Positions 37,637 to 47,105 of a stretch of 64,000 nucleotides of DNA are shown piece after piece. The DNA is from Leucobacter edaphi (GTDB taxonomy: Bacteria; Actinomycetota; Actinomycetes; Actinomycetales; Microbacteriaceae), in assembly GCF_016522535.1 (NCBI RefSeq), contig NZ_JAEHOI010000002.1, positions 62,001 to 126,000 on the forward strand, in the 5' to 3' direction. The translations under genes were made by a program, and so were the position numbers. Numbering within the stretch: the stretch's first letter is position 1; every line of letters starts with the position of its first letter. Below the pieces are notes generated by a model, which did not search any database, was not told where the DNA came from, and saw nothing but the letters and a program-made list of their open reading frames with translations.

Positions 37637-39106
37637 GTGGCAGAGGTAGATCAGGACGCCGCAGCGCGTTCGACGGTGGAGCCGAAGGGCGGCATCGACC
37701 GCTTCTTCCAGATCACCGAGCGCGGTTCGACGTTCGGAACGGAGATCCGCGGCGGTCTCGTGACCTTTGTCACGATGGCCTACATTGTGATCCTGAATCC
37801 GATCATCCTCACGAGCGGCGTGGATGTCGAGGGCAATTCGCTCGCGTTCCCCGCGGTGAGCGCGGTCACCGCGCTCACGGCCGGCGTGATGACGATTCTC
37901 TTCGGCATCGTTTCGCGCCTCCCGTTCGGTTTCGCCGCGGGACTCGGTATTAACGCGTTCCTCGCGTTCTCGGTCGTCGGCCACGTGACGTGGCCCGAGG
38001 CGATGGCGATCGTCGTGATCAACGGCGTGCTCATCGTGATCCTCGCGGCCACCGGTCTGCGCCGCATGATCTTCGACGCCGTCCCGGTCGAGCTGAAGCT
38101 CGCCATCACGGTCGGCATCGGCCTCTTCATCGCATTTATCGGCTTCGTGAACTCGGGCTTCGTCACCGCGACGGGCCAGGGCTCGCCGCCCGTCGGCCTC
38201 GGCAGCGGCGGCTCGGTCGTCACGATCCCGACGCTCATCTTCGTGCTCACCCTCGTGATCACGGGCATCCTCGTGGCCGCGAAGGTCAAGGGCGGGCTCC
38301 TCATCGGTCTCGTTTCGGGCACCGTGATCTCCGTGATCGTGGAGTCGATCGCTCACCTCGGCCCGCGCGTTGGCGCGGACGGCGAGGTGGCGAACGCGGG
38401 CGGCTGGGGGCTCACGGTTCCGGAGCTCGGTTCGGCGCCCTTCAGCCTGCCCGATCTGAGCCTCGTCGGCGCGGTGAGCTTCGACCTGAGCCGCGTGGGC
38501 ATCGTGTCCGTCGTGATGCTGGTCTTCACGCTCCTCTTCACGAACTTCTTCGACGCCATGGGCACGATGACGGGCCTGTCCCGTGAGGCGGGCCTCGCCG
38601 ATGACAAGGGCAACTTCCCGCGCCTGAAGTCGGCGCTCGTCGTCGAGGGCGTCGGCGCGATCGCGGGTGGCATGACCTCCTCGTCGTCGAACACGGTGTT
38701 CATCGAGTCGGGGGCAGGCATCGGAGAGGGCGCGCGCACGGGCTTCGCGAACCTGATCACGGGCGGAATGTTCCTGCTCGCAATGTTCTTCACCCCGCTC
38801 ACGCAGATCGTCCCGACGGAGGTCGCGGCCGCGGCGCTCGTGATCGTGGGCGCGCTCATGATGGCGCAGATCAAGAACATCGATCTCACCGACTTCCGCG
38901 TGCTGCTGCCCGTGTTCCTGACGGTCGCGGTCATGCCGATGACCTACTCGATCGCGAACGGCATCGGCGCGGGCTTCGTTGCCTGGGTGCTCGTGCACGC
39001 GTTCAGCGGCAGGGCGCGCACGATCCACTGGCTGCTCTGGGTCGTGGCGGCCGGATTCGTCGTGTTCTTCGCGCGCGGGCCGCTCGAAGCGCTGATCGCG
39101 GGGTAG
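37637..39106 (+). CDS. NCS2 purine permease (AzgA/PbuG type)
   Basis: 489 residues with 12-14 hydrophobic segments. The AzgA-type signature RGGLVTFVTMAYIVILNP near residue 40, GFAAGLGINAFLAFS near residue 98, and the SSSNTVFIESGAGIGEGARTG segment near residue 350 (partly quoted) mark proton-linked guanine/hypoxanthine/adenine uptake. GTG 37637 is used; the upstream region carries TAACGT near 37587 as a possible -10 box. Convergent with mogA. Confidence 0.9.
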   Translation: MAEVDQDAAARSTVEPKGGIDRFFQITERGSTFGTEIRGGLVTFVTMAYIVILNPIILTSGVDVEGNSLAFPAVSAVTALTAGVMTILFGIVSRLPFGFAAGLGINAFLAFSVVGHVTWPEAMAIVVINGVLIVILAATGLRRMIFDAVPVELKLAITVGIGLFIAFIGFVNSGFVTATGQGSPPVGLGSGGSVVTIPTLIFVLTLVITGILVAAKVKGGLLIGLVSGTVISVIVESIAHLGPRVGADGEVANAGGWGLTVPELGSAPFSLPDLSLVGAVSFDLSRVGIVSVVMLVFTLLFTNFFDAMGTMTGLSREAGLADDKGNFPRLKSALVVEGVGAIAGGMTSSSSNTVFIESGAGIGEGARTGFANLITGGMFLLAMFFTPLTQIVPTEVAAAALVIVGALMMAQIKNIDLTDFRVLLPVFLTVAVMPMTYSIANGIGAGFVAWVLVHAFSGRARTIHWLLWVVAAGFVVFFARGPLEALIAG

Positions 39107-39137
39107 TTCCCGGGATCGAATTGCTGGCGGCGGGTCG

Positions 39138-39632
39138 TCAGCGCGGCGGGTGACCGTCCGCGCTGCCGGCCCGCTGCTGTATGAGGTGCCCGATCAGCGG
39201 ATCGAGCACGGCGAGCCCGTCGCGGACGCCACCGGGGGAGCCCGGCAGGGTCATGATGAAGGTGCGGCCGGCGAACCCCGCCACACCGCGGGTGAGGAGC
39301 GCTGCGGGGAGCTGCTCTGCGCCCCGGCGCCGGAGCGCCTCGATGAGTCCGGGAACGCGGACGTCGAGCAGCGGGTCGACGATCTCAGGGGTGCAGTCCG
39401 TGGGGGAGACGCCGGTGCCTCCCGTGGTGAGGATCACGTCGGGGTCTCGGTGGAGCGTCCCGGCGAGCGCGGCGGCTGCCGGCTCGCCGTCGGCCGCGAT
39501 GACCGGATCACCCACGGCGAAGCCGCGCTCGGCGAGCCAGTCCGCGATGACGGGGCCGGTGCGGTCCTGAGCCTCTCCCGCTGCGGCGCTCGTCGAGATG
39601 ACGAGCACGACCGCGGTGCGCCTCGCGCTCAC
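39138..39632 (-). CDS. mogA: Molybdopterin adenylyltransferase (Mog/MoaB family)
   Basis: Adenylates molybdopterin before metal insertion. 164 residues with the MPT-binding motif [15 protein letters not shown] near residue 70 and the [11 protein letters not shown]-terminal motif. It starts at GTG overlapping the moaC stop (GTGA). Last gene of a minus-strand run moaD-moeA-moaC-mogA. Confidence 0.93.
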   Translation of the reverse strand: MSARRTAVVLVISTSAAAGEAQDRTGPVIADWLAERGFAVGDPVIAADGEPAAAALAGTLHRDPDVILTTGGTGVSPTDCTPEIVDPLLDVRVPGLIEALRRRGAEQLPAALLTRGVAGFAGRTFIMTLPGSPGGVRDGLAVLDPLIGHLIQQRAGSADGHPPR

Positions 39633-40165
39633 TCGAGGCTCCAGTCCCCGCTCTTCCCGCCGGCCTTCGCGAGGACGCGGGTGCCCGTGATCGCGGCGTG
39701 CTTGTCGACGGCCTTGATCATGTCGTAGAGGGTGAGCGCGGCGACGCTCGCGGCGGTGAGGGCCTCCATCTCGACGCCGGTCACGCCCTTCGTGGTCACG
39801 GAGGCGATGATCCGGACGCGGTCCTCGCCCGGCTCGAAGTCGATCGCCAGCTTCGTGAGCGGGAGCGGGTGGCACAGCGGGATGAGCTCCCAGGTGCGCT
39901 TCGCCGCCATGATCCCCGCGATTCGGGCCGTTCCGAGTGCCTCGCCCTTCGGGAGTTCGCCCGCGACGAGGCGGCCGATCACGTCCGGCCGGGTCTCGAG
40001 AAACGCCTCGGCGCGCGCGGTGCGCTTCGTGACGGCCTTTTCCGTGACGTCGACCATGTGGGCGCTGCCGTCGGCGCGGAGGTGCGTGAGGCCCTCCTGG
40101 GTGTCGGCTGCGGCCGCGGGATCGCTTGCGGCCCTGGTCGGGTGTGCGGGCTGCTGATCAGTCAT
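39629..40165 (-). CDS. moaC: Cyclic pyranopterin monophosphate synthase
   Basis: Works with MoaA to make cPMP, the first Moco intermediate. 178 residues; core from [18 protein letters not shown], then [31 protein letters not shown] and the catalytic-lysine MIKAVDK. About 25 extra residues at the N-terminus (Ala/Pro/Gln-rich) are not conserved. ATG 40165 lies inside the end of moeA (8-bp overlap). Confidence 0.95.
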   Translation of the reverse strand: MTDQQPAHPTRAASDPAAAADTQEGLTHLRADGSAHMVDVTEKAVTKRTARAEAFLETRPDVIGRLVAGELPKGEALGTARIAGIMAAKRTWELIPLCHPLPLTKLAIDFEPGEDRVRIIASVTTKGVTGVEMEALTAASVAALTLYDMIKAVDKHAAITGTRVLAKAGGKSGDWSLE

Positions 40166-41429
40166 CGAGTCTCCAGATTTCGACGGTGTCCCCGGCCTCG
40201 AGGCGCGTGACGCCGAGGGGGATGTGGGCGATGAGCTCGGCCGCAGCAAGGTCGGCGAGCAGGTGCGAGCTGGGCGGGGTGACGCGCACCCGGCCGTCGG
40301 TATCGAGGTTTCCGCGCCGGAGCTGGTGCTTCATGGCGGGCGAGTCGACGGCGTCGGCGAGTTCGCGGTGCTCGCTGCGGCGCGGGGTCCGGCCGGCGAA
40401 GGAGCGGAGGAGGGGGAGCAGGAATGCCTCGGCCGAGAGCGCGGAGCTTACCGGGTTGCCGGGGAAGCACAGCACGGGGGTGCCCCCGGGCAGCGCACCG
40501 AGACCCTGCGGTCCGCCCGGCTGCATGGCGACCGCGAGGAAGTCGATGCCGGCCGGGGTGAGCGCCTCGCGGATCACCTCGAAGGCTCCGGCGCTGATCC
40601 CGCCCGAGGTGACGACGAGATCGAAGCGCGGCGCCTCCTCGCGCAGCAGTGCGGTGACGGCCGCGGGCTGATCCGCGACGCGACGCGAGACGACCTCCGC
40701 GCCGGCACCGCGCAGCGCCGCGGCGAGCAGCGGACCGTTCGCGTCGAAGATCTGGCCAGGGCGGGGTGTTTCGCCGGCCCCTGCGACCTCGTCCCCGGTC
40801 GCGAGCAGCAGCACGCGGGGGAGTCGCACCACGGGCACCTCCGAGATCCCCGCGTTGGCGAGCAGGCCAATGCGCGCGGGGGTGAGGCGAACCCCCTGAT
40901 CAACGAGGATCTCGCCCTGAGCGAGATCGCTTCCCGAAGCGCGCACGAAGGTGCCAGGGGCGGGTGCCTCGGAGAAGCTCACGGTGCCCTCCGGCGCGCG
41001 GGACGGCGCATCGCCGGGCCGCACGAGAGAGGTAAAGCGGTCGGGATCTGACCGTTCGATGGGGATCACGGCGTCGGCGCCGTGCGGGATCGGGGCGCCC
41101 GTCATCACGGGAGAGGCCGTGCCGGGTGCGAGGGTGAGCGGGGGGTCTCCGGCGGCAGCGGTCAGGCCGATCGGGAGCGTCGCGCGCGAGCCATCCGTCG
41201 CGAGGAGCGCGGCCACCTCGGAGGCGCGCACCGCGTACCCGTCCATCTGCGAATTGTCGAAAGGCGGGAGCGGAATGGCCGAGCGCAGCGGCGCGGCGGC
41301 CGTGCGGCCCGCGAGACCGGGGTCGGCGATCCCGATGGCCTCTGGGGCGTCGGCAGCGGCTCGCTCCAGCGCGGGCTGAACGAGCTCGCGCACCGCCTCG
41401 GCGTGCTCTGCGATCGTGCGGGAGGCCAC
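40158..41429 (-). CDS. moeA: Molybdopterin molybdenumtransferase (first copy)
   Basis: Inserts molybdate into adenylated molybdopterin. 423 residues: [15 protein letters not shown] near residue 46, [15 protein letters not shown] near residue 106, [15 protein letters not shown] near residue 268, [10 protein letters not shown] and a C-terminal beta domain. The start is GTG 41429, 7 bases after the moaD stop, without a strong ribosome binding site, so coupling to moaD is likely. A second MoeA is encoded at 53216. Confidence 0.93.
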   Translation of the reverse strand: MASRTIAEHAEAVRELVQPALERAAADAPEAIGIADPGLAGRTAAAPLRSAIPLPPFDNSQMDGYAVRASEVAALLATDGSRATLPIGLTAAAGDPPLTLAPGTASPVMTGAPIPHGADAVIPIERSDPDRFTSLVRPGDAPSRAPEGTVSFSEAPAPGTFVRASGSDLAQGEILVDQGVRLTPARIGLLANAGISEVPVVRLPRVLLLATGDEVAGAGETPRPGQIFDANGPLLAAALRGAGAEVVSRRVADQPAAVTALLREEAPRFDLVVTSGGISAGAFEVIREALTPAGIDFLAVAMQPGGPQGLGALPGGTPVLCFPGNPVSSALSAEAFLLPLLRSFAGRTPRRSEHRELADAVDSPAMKHQLRRGNLDTDGRVRVTPPSSHLLADLAAAELIAHIPLGVTRLEAGDTVEIWRLDD

Positions 41430-41436
41430 CGCCGGA

Positions 41437-41685
41437 TTACCCGCCCGCGAACGCGGGGAGCACGTCGACGCGCTCGCCCGAGATCGCCCCGCCGTCGCAG
41501 CGGACGGCCCCGTCGACGAGGAACGAGCCCGTTCGCAGCACGCGCTCCATCGGTGCGCCGAAGCGCTCGACGAGGGCGGCGCGCAGGGCGTCGAGGGACT
41601 GCGGGGCCGCACCGGGCCAGGACTCTTCCTCGCGTCCGGCCGCATCGGCCGCGGCCGCGAAGTATCGCACCGTGAACTCTGCCAT
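41437..41685 (-). CDS. moaD: Molybdopterin synthase small subunit MoaD
   Basis: Ubiquitin-like sulfur carrier of 82 residues ending in the required Gly-Gly. VRYFAAAADAAG at the start and the DVLPAFAGG tail are typical. A TAGCAT box lies 11 nt upstream, so the leader is very short. Divergent from moeB, which activates this protein. Confidence 0.93.
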   Translation of the reverse strand: MAEFTVRYFAAAADAAGREEESWPGAAPQSLDALRAALVERFGAPMERVLRTGSFLVDGAVRCDGGAISGERVDVLPAFAGG

Positions 41686-41724
41686 GAGGCCATGCTACCG
41701 CTCGCGCCTCGCCCAGCCCGCTCA

Positions 41725-41730
41725 TAGGAT
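41725..41730 (+). promoter_or_regulatory. -10 box of a leaderless promoter (moeB/Z)
   Basis: TAGGAT ends 7 nt before the ATG at 41738, within a 52-bp gap shared back to back with moaD. Confidence 0.5.
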
Positions 41731-41737
41731 GGTGGGC

Positions 41738-42931
41738 ATGGATGCCGCCGCGAATCGCCGACCCGGGCCTCTCGTCGCGCCGCTGCCCGAGCTCTCAGCG
41801 GCGGCCGCCGCTCGCGCGCGCAGGCAGATCGTCATGGCCGGCTTCGGTGAGGAGGCGCAGCGGCGCCTCGCGGCCGCGAGCGTCCTCGTGATCGGGGCGG
41901 GCGGTCTCGGCTGCGCGTCGGTGCCGTATCTCGCGGGAGCGGGCATCGGCCGGATCGGGATCCTCGACGACGACGTCGTCGAGCTCTCCAACCTGCACCG
42001 CCAGGTCGAGCACCGCACCGAGGATCTCGGGCGTTTCAAGGCGGACTCCCTCGCGGACGCCGTCGCGCGGCTCGATCCCGGGATCACGGTGGACCGCCTG
42101 ATCACGCGCCTCACCGCGGAGAACGCGCGCGAGATCTTCGCCGGATACGACCTCGTGATCGACGGCAGCGACAATTTCCCGACGCGGTACCTCGCGAACG
42201 ACGCGGCCCAACTCGTCGGCATTCCGCTCGTGTGGGGCGCGATCCTGGAGCGATCCGGCCAGGTGAGCGTGGCCTGGCACGAGTACGGGCCCGGGTATCG
42301 CGATCTCTTCCCGGTCCCGCCGCAGGCGGGCGCCGTGCTCAACTGCGCCGAGGCCGGTGTCCTGCCCGGGCTGTGCGGCACGATCGGCTCGCTGCTCGCG
42401 ACGGAGGTGCTGAAACTCATCACGGGTGTCGGCGACCCCCTGATCGGCCGCGTCCTGCTGTACGACGCGCTGCAGGCGCGCACGCGCGAACTCGAGCTGC
42501 GTCGCGACCCGAACGCCGAACCGATCACCGAGCTTGTCGATTACGAGATCCTGTGCGGGATCGAGCCGAGCGCCGCCGGCGCCGAGGCCGCAGCGGAGGG
42601 CTCAGCCGGGCTTGCCGTGCTCACGGGCGAGGAGCTCGCGGAGCGCGCCGCCGCCGGCCTCGCGCCGCGGCTGCTCGACGTGCGGTCGGCGCCGGAGCGC
42701 GAGGAACGCCGGATCGCCGGCTCCGAGTGGCTCGATGTGGACCGGATCGAAGCGGGGGAGAACCCGGATCCCGATCCGGCCGGTCGCCCGCTCGTGATCT
42801 ACTGCGAACGCGACCCGCGCTCGATCCGCGCCGCTCGCGCCCTCGCCGGGCGCGGTTTCGCGGGGGTCGGGTACCTGCGCGGCGGCATCGACCGGCTCGC
42901 CCGCACGGCCCCCGAGCTGGTCGAGCGATGA
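41738..42931 (+). CDS. moeZ: MoaD-activating adenylyltransferase with rhodanese domain (MoeZ type)
   Basis: 397 residues. The N-terminal E1-like domain has the ATP motif VIGAGGLGC near residue 52, NLHRQ and GSDNFPTRYLAN, and the LNCAEAGVLPG segment; the C-terminal 110 residues form a rhodanese domain with the active-site Cys in VIYCERDPRS near residue 356. Such fusions adenylate and then thiolate MoaD. Two alternative starts exist; ATG 41738 is chosen for its fit to the -10 box. Followed by moaE. Confidence 0.92.
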   Translation: MDAAANRRPGPLVAPLPELSAAAAARARRQIVMAGFGEEAQRRLAAASVLVIGAGGLGCASVPYLAGAGIGRIGILDDDVVELSNLHRQVEHRTEDLGRFKADSLADAVARLDPGITVDRLITRLTAENAREIFAGYDLVIDGSDNFPTRYLANDAAQLVGIPLVWGAILERSGQVSVAWHEYGPGYRDLFPVPPQAGAVLNCAEAGVLPGLCGTIGSLLATEVLKLITGVGDPLIGRVLLYDALQARTRELELRRDPNAEPITELVDYEILCGIEPSAAGAEAAAEGSAGLAVLTGEELAERAAAGLAPRLLDVRSAPEREERRIAGSEWLDVDRIEAGENPDPDPAGRPLVIYCERDPRSIRAARALAGRGFAGVGYLRGGIDRLARTAPELVER

Positions 42932-42981
42932 TCGCCCCCGTTCCCGATGAGCGCCAGCACCCGAACGACAAAGGAAGCCGA

Positions 42982-43404
42982 ATGCCGCACACCCCCGAAC
43001 TGCTCGCGATCGTGACGGACGCGCCGATCGATGAGGCCGCGATCCGCGACGCCGTCGAGGCGCCCGAGTGCGGTGCGCTCGTGATGTTCCACGGCATTGT
43101 CCGCGATCACGACGGCGGCCGCGGCGTGACCGCCCTGGACTACCGCTCGCATCCGGAAGCGGAGCGCCTGCTCGCGGAGTGCGTCGCGGCGGAGGTCGCG
43201 CGCACGGGGCTGCGCCTCGCCGCGGCTCACCGCGTTGGCGCGCTCCGGATCGGCGACGCCGCCCTCGTCGCTGCGGCGAGCGCCGCGCACCGGGCCGAGG
43301 CGTTCGCCGCAATCGAGCAGCTCGTGGAGCGCATCAAGCGCGAGGTGCCGATCTGGAAGCGGCAGCACTTCGAGGCGGGCGAGAGCGAGTGGGTCGGGCT
43401 GTAG
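42982..43404 (+). CDS. moaE: Molybdopterin synthase catalytic subunit MoaE
   Basis: 140 residues. GALVMFHGIVRDHDGG near residue 33, AHRVGALRIGDAAL near residue 83, and the catalytic KREVPIWKRQ near residue 117 are intact. ATG 42982 has AAAGGAAG upstream; an earlier ATG at 42928 overlaps the moeZ stop as ATGA and would add 18 residues. Either way it is co-transcribed with moeZ. Confidence 0.94.
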   Translation: MPHTPELLAIVTDAPIDEAAIRDAVEAPECGALVMFHGIVRDHDGGRGVTALDYRSHPEAERLLAECVAAEVARTGLRLAAAHRVGALRIGDAALVAAASAAHRAEAFAAIEQLVERIKREVPIWKRQHFEAGESEWVGL

Positions 43405-43484
43405 CCGTGATGCGGAGCGTGCGGCCGACCTCCCCTTCGGGGCGCTGAGTCGCGCGATTCGGGGGTGCTGACCGGGCGTGTGCG

Positions 43485-44648
43485 CTAGCCGCCGATGTAC
43501 GACATCTCGATGCGGTCCCGGTCGGGGGCGGCGTTCGCGGCGCGCAGCTCGGAGTAGCGGTCGTCGCGGGTCTCCCACACGCCCGTGAGCGCGGCGGTCA
43601 CGGCGTCATCGTCGGCGCCGTCGCGGAGCAGCGCGCGCAGGTCGAAGCCGTGGTTCGCGAACAGGCAGGTGTAGAGCTTGCCGTCGGCTGAGATGCGGGC
43701 GCGCGTGCAGGTGCCGCAGAATGCCCCGGTCACGCTGGAGATCACGCCGATCTCGCCCGCGCCGTCCGCGTAGCGCCAGCGGCGGGCCGTCTCGCCGTAT
43801 CGGGCCTCCGCGGCGGGTTCGAGCGGGTGCACGGCAGAGATCGTGCGCACGATCTCTGCCGAGGGCACGACGTCGTCGAGACGCCACCCGTTCGAGGATC
43901 CGACGTCCATGTACTCGATGAATCGCAGCGTGATGCCGGTCCCGCGGAAGTGCTCCGCGAGCGGCACGATCTCGTCGTCGTTGACTCCGCGCTTCACGAC
44001 GGCGTTGACCTTCACGGGCCCGAGGCCCGCCTCACTCGCGGCCTCGATCCCGTCGAGCACGCGGGCGAGCGGGAAACGCACATCGTTGATCGCCTGGAAG
44101 CGCTCCTCGGAGAGGGAGTCGACCGACACGGTGACGCGGTCGAGCCCCGCGGCCTTGAGCGCCTCGGCCTTCACGCGCAGCGCCGAGCCGTTCGTGGTGA
44201 GCGCGAGGTCGGGCTTGCGTCCGTCCGGCGTGCGGAGCGCGGCCAGGCGTTCGATGAGATCCTCGATCCCTCGCCGGAGCAGGGGTTCGCCGCCGGTGAT
44301 CCGGAGCTTGTCGACGCCGAGCGCCACGGCGGAGCGGGCGAGACGCTCGATCTCATCGAAGCTCAGCAGCTCATCGCGCTCCATGAAGACGTAGTCGCGG
44401 CCGAAGATCTCCTTCGGCATGCAGTACACGCAGCGGAAATTGCAGTGGTCCGTGACGGAGATCCTGAGGTCCTTGAGCGCCCGCCCGCGGCGGTCGGCGA
44501 GCCCAGACGACGGCAGCTGCCTCGCGGCCCTGCGGCGGCCCGGTTCGGCCCGGTCGCGGTCGGTATCGGCGCGTTCCGATGCCGTGGTTCCGGCCGATTG
44601 CGCCGCGTCGGCACCCGCCGCGATCGCGGACTTCATCAGGTCTTCCAT
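43485..44648 (-). CDS. moaA: GTP 3',8-cyclase
   Basis: Radical SAM enzyme starting Moco synthesis from GTP. 387 residues: about 60 non-conserved N-terminal residues, then the SAM cluster CNFRCVYC (Cys near 69, 73 and 76), TGGEPLLR, the C-terminal 4Fe-4S cluster [19 protein letters not shown], and the catalytic Gly-Gly end. ATG 44648 follows AAGGGGG. It lies 36 bp after modB on the same strand, so it probably belongs to the mod transcript. Confidence 0.96.
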   Translation of the reverse strand: MEDLMKSAIAAGADAAQSAGTTASERADTDRDRAEPGRRRAARQLPSSGLADRRGRALKDLRISVTDHCNFRCVYCMPKEIFGRDYVFMERDELLSFDEIERLARSAVALGVDKLRITGGEPLLRRGIEDLIERLAALRTPDGRKPDLALTTNGSALRVKAEALKAAGLDRVTVSVDSLSEERFQAINDVRFPLARVLDGIEAASEAGLGPVKVNAVVKRGVNDDEIVPLAEHFRGTGITLRFIEYMDVGSSNGWRLDDVVPSAEIVRTISAVHPLEPAAEARYGETARRWRYADGAGEIGVISSVTGAFCGTCTRARISADGKLYTCLFANHGFDLRALLRDGADDDAVTAALTGVWETRDDRYSELRAANAAPDRDRIEMSYIGG

Positions 44649-44684
44649 GGCGCCCCCTTGCGGGATCACCCTACCAGGGGAAGA

Positions 44685-45554
44685 TCAGGCCCCCGAGCGC
44701 GCTGCGACCCGGATCGCACTCCGGCCGTGGAGGAGCACCAGGGCGACGATCGAGACCGCGATGAGGACGAGCGAGAGGGTGAGGGCCATGTCCTGCGTGA
44801 CCCCGGCGCCGTTGAATGCGGTGTAGATCGCGAGCGGCACCGTTCGCGTTGTTCCCTCCGCGTTTCCCGCGAACAGGGCGGTGGCGCCGAACTCGCCGAG
44901 CGAGCGGGTGAAGCACAGAATCGTACCGGCCGCGAGGCCCGGGGCGACGAGGGGGAGGGTGATCCGGAACAGCACCGACGAGGGCGACGCCCCGAGCGTC
45001 GAGGCGGCCTCCTCGAAGACGGGATCGATGCCGCGGAGCGCCCCCTCGACCGCGATGACGAGGAACGGGAGCGAGACGAACACCTGCGCGATGACGACGG
45101 CGCCAGTGGTGAACGGGATCTGGATCCCGAGTCCGCTGAAGAACTCGCCGAGCGCTCCACCGCGCCCGAGCAGGGAGAGCAGCGCGAGCCCGCCCACGAG
45201 TGGCGGGAGCACGAGCGGCAGGGTGACGATCGCCCGCAGCAGCGCCGCCCACACCCCGCTCGCCCGCGAGATGACCACCGCGAGCGGCACGCCGAGCGCG
45301 AGACAGCACACCGTCGAGAGCGCGGCGGTCCCGAGGGAGAGGCCGAGCGCGCTCGCCGTCTCCGGCGCCGCGAGCACCGCGGGCACGGCGGCCCAGTCGA
45401 TGCGCAGGAGCAGGGCGAGCAGCGGTAGCACGAGGACGGCCCCGCCCACGATCGCCGGTGCGACGGCAACGGCGGGGATCGGTCGAGCCCGCAGCCGGGC
45501 GGCGCCGTCGGCGCGCACCGCCCGGCGCTCGCGTGCCCTCACTCGGTGCCCCAT
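44685..45554 (-). CDS. modB: Molybdate ABC transporter permease
   Basis: 289 residues with five to six membrane segments and the binding-protein-dependent transport loop EEAASTLGASPSSVLFRITLP near residue 183 (partly quoted). The segment TLPLVLPPLVGGLALL is typical of ModB. Together with ModA it would form the uptake system, but no ModC ATPase gene is present on either side. The first 25 residues are arginine-rich. Confidence 0.92.
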   Translation of the reverse strand: MGHRVRARERRAVRADGAARLRARPIPAVAVAPAIVGGAVLVLPLLALLLRIDWAAVPAVLAAPETASALGLSLGTAALSTVCCLALGVPLAVVISRASGVWAALLRAIVTLPLVLPPLVGGLALLSLLGRGGALGEFFSGLGIQIPFTTGAVVIAQVFVSLPFLVIAVEGALRGIDPVFEEAASTLGASPSSVLFRITLPLVAPGLAAGTILCFTRSLGEFGATALFAGNAEGTTRTVPLAIYTAFNGAGVTQDMALTLSLVLIAVSIVALVLLHGRSAIRVAARSGA

Positions 45555-45570
45555 TCGCCGTATCGCGGTC

Positions 45571-46413
45571 TCACGCCTGGTCGAAGCCCAACTGGTTCAG
45601 AACCTCCTGGGCGTGCTGCGAGGTGAGGAACTCGGTGAACGCGCGCGCCGCCTCGGGCGACTTTGCATCCTTGAGCGGGGCGATCAGGTAGAGCCCGGCG
45701 GCCTCGCTCGCGCCCTCGATCGCGATTCCCTCGACTTTTCCTGCGGAACGCAGGACGTCGGAGCGGTAGACGAGTCCGGCGTCGGCCTCTCCCGCCTGCA
45801 CCTTGGTGAGCACCGCGGTGACGTTCTGCTCTTCGCTCGCGGGCTTGAGCGAGACGCCGTCGCGCGTGAGGAGGGTCTGCGAGGCGGCCCCGCACGGCAC
45901 CTCGGCCGCGCACAGCACGACGGTCGGGGTCTTCCCGCCTGGAGTCTTGGCCAGGTCGGCGAGGGTGTGGATCCCGAGCGGATTCCCCGGAGCCACGGCG
46001 ATCTGCAGCAGGCTCTTCGCGAAGGGCGTCGGGGCGCCGGCGACGAGGCCGGCGTCCTGCACCTTCTTCATGTTCTTCGCGTCGGCCGAGGCGAAGACAT
46101 CGACGGGAGCGCCGCCGATGATCTGCGTGGCGAGGACGGAGGAGCCGTCGAAGGAGAGCGTCTCGAAGGTGACGCCGGGGTGCGCCCGCGCGAAGTCCTG
46201 GGTGAGCTGCTCGAACGCCGGCTGCAGCGACGCCGCTGCCGAAACGGTGAGCGTGCCAGAGATCTCCTGCGCGGCCTCATCGGACGCCTTCGCCTGATTC
46301 CCGTTGTCCTGGGCGCTGCAGCCCGCGGCAAGCAGGGTCAGCGTGGCGATCGCCGCGGCGGCGGACAGTGCGCGCGCGAAGCGGCGACGCGGTGCGGGGG
46401 CAGTGCTGATCAT
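45571..46413 (-). CDS. modA: Molybdate ABC transporter substrate-binding lipoprotein
   Basis: 280 residues: signal peptide with lipobox LAAGC (Cys near residue 32), then the ModA fold with SAAASLQPAFEQL near residue 58, the oxyanion-binding SFDGSSVLATQI, and FASADAKNM. The ATG overlaps the stop of the TOBE gene (ATGA); modB follows after 16 bp. Confidence 0.95.
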   Translation of the reverse strand: MISTAPAPRRRFARALSAAAAIATLTLLAAGCSAQDNGNQAKASDEAAQEISGTLTVSAAASLQPAFEQLTQDFARAHPGVTFETLSFDGSSVLATQIIGGAPVDVFASADAKNMKKVQDAGLVAGAPTPFAKSLLQIAVAPGNPLGIHTLADLAKTPGGKTPTVVLCAAEVPCGAASQTLLTRDGVSLKPASEEQNVTAVLTKVQAGEADAGLVYRSDVLRSAGKVEGIAIEGASEAAGLYLIAPLKDAKSPEAARAFTEFLTSQHAQEVLNQLGFDQA

Positions 46414-46814
46414 GCTTCGGGATTCCGTTCTGCTTCGATAATGACGGTCGTGGCTTTCACGATCGCGGTGGCCTGCGAACCGACCTCGATTCCCAGGTCG
46501 GTGAGCGCCTCGGCGGTCATGAGCGAGACGACGCGATTGGGGCCGCACTGGAGCTCGACCTGCGCGATGAGGCCCTCGGTTTGCACGGCGGTGACGATGC
46601 CGGTGAACGCGTTGCGGGCGCTCCTGCGATGCCCGGACTCGGTCTTGTCCGGCGCGAGTTCGATCGCGCGCTGCGCGAGCGAAACGCCCGAGACGGTCTT
46701 CTTGCCCTGCGCGTCGCGGCCGGATTCGAGGAGTCCGTCGGCTGCCCAGCGGCGAATGGTGTCGTCGCTCACGCCGATGAGTGCGGCGGCGTCGCTGATC
46801 CGAAAATGCGTCAT
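46410..46814 (-). CDS. TOBE-domain molybdate-binding protein with MerR-like HTH
   Basis: 134 residues: an N-terminal helix-turn-helix of the MerR/excisionase kind (RISDAAALIGVSDDTIRRWA) joined to one TOBE (Mop) domain (residues 65-134) that would bind molybdate. Found first in mod operons of Actinobacteria, where it probably senses molybdate and controls uptake. The ATG lies 7 nt from a TAGACT -10 box. Confidence 0.88.
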   Translation of the reverse strand: MTHFRISDAAALIGVSDDTIRRWAADGLLESGRDAQGKKTVSGVSLAQRAIELAPDKTESGHRRSARNAFTGIVTAVQTEGLIAQVELQCGPNRVVSLMTAEALTDLGIEVGSQATAIVKATTVIIEAERNPEA

Positions 46815-46821
46815 AAAAGCG

Positions 46822-46827
46822 AGTCTA
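46822..46827 (-). promoter_or_regulatory. -10 box of a leaderless promoter (mod operon)
   Basis: TAGACT on the minus strand ends 7 nt before the ATG at 46814; the bases between are AT-rich with no ribosome binding site. Confidence 0.55.
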
Positions 46828-46982
46828 TCGCCGCACCCGCGGGTCCTTCACCGTGTTTATTCCGCGGTTGCGGAGCCTCTGGCCGCTCAGCTGTTCCGGA
46901 TGGCCTTCTATGTGGGTCGTTGCGACTACTTTGCCTGATCAGAGGTTAAAAATGTGTTCTTCATCCGGACGCGCGGCGGTCA

Positions 46983-47012
46983 TTGACTTTGCCTCCGCGG
47001 CTACGGTAGCTT
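46983..47012 (+). promoter_or_regulatory. Promoter of the amiS-fmdB-fmdA genes
   Basis: TTGACT (46983-46988) and TAGCTT (47007-47012) with an 18-bp spacer, about 94 bp before the amiS ATG, in a 291-bp divergent gap. A short dyad GTCG-TTG-CGAC occurs upstream near 46916. No known nitrogen-regulator box could be assigned. Confidence 0.5.
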
Positions 47013-47105
47013 CGCAAATAAGCCGGTCGCATCCCGCGCACCGGCCGAGCGCAGCCGGGCGAAACCTGGTCCGGCGGCTCTTCGCAATGAGGCGAGGGGG
47101 ACCAG

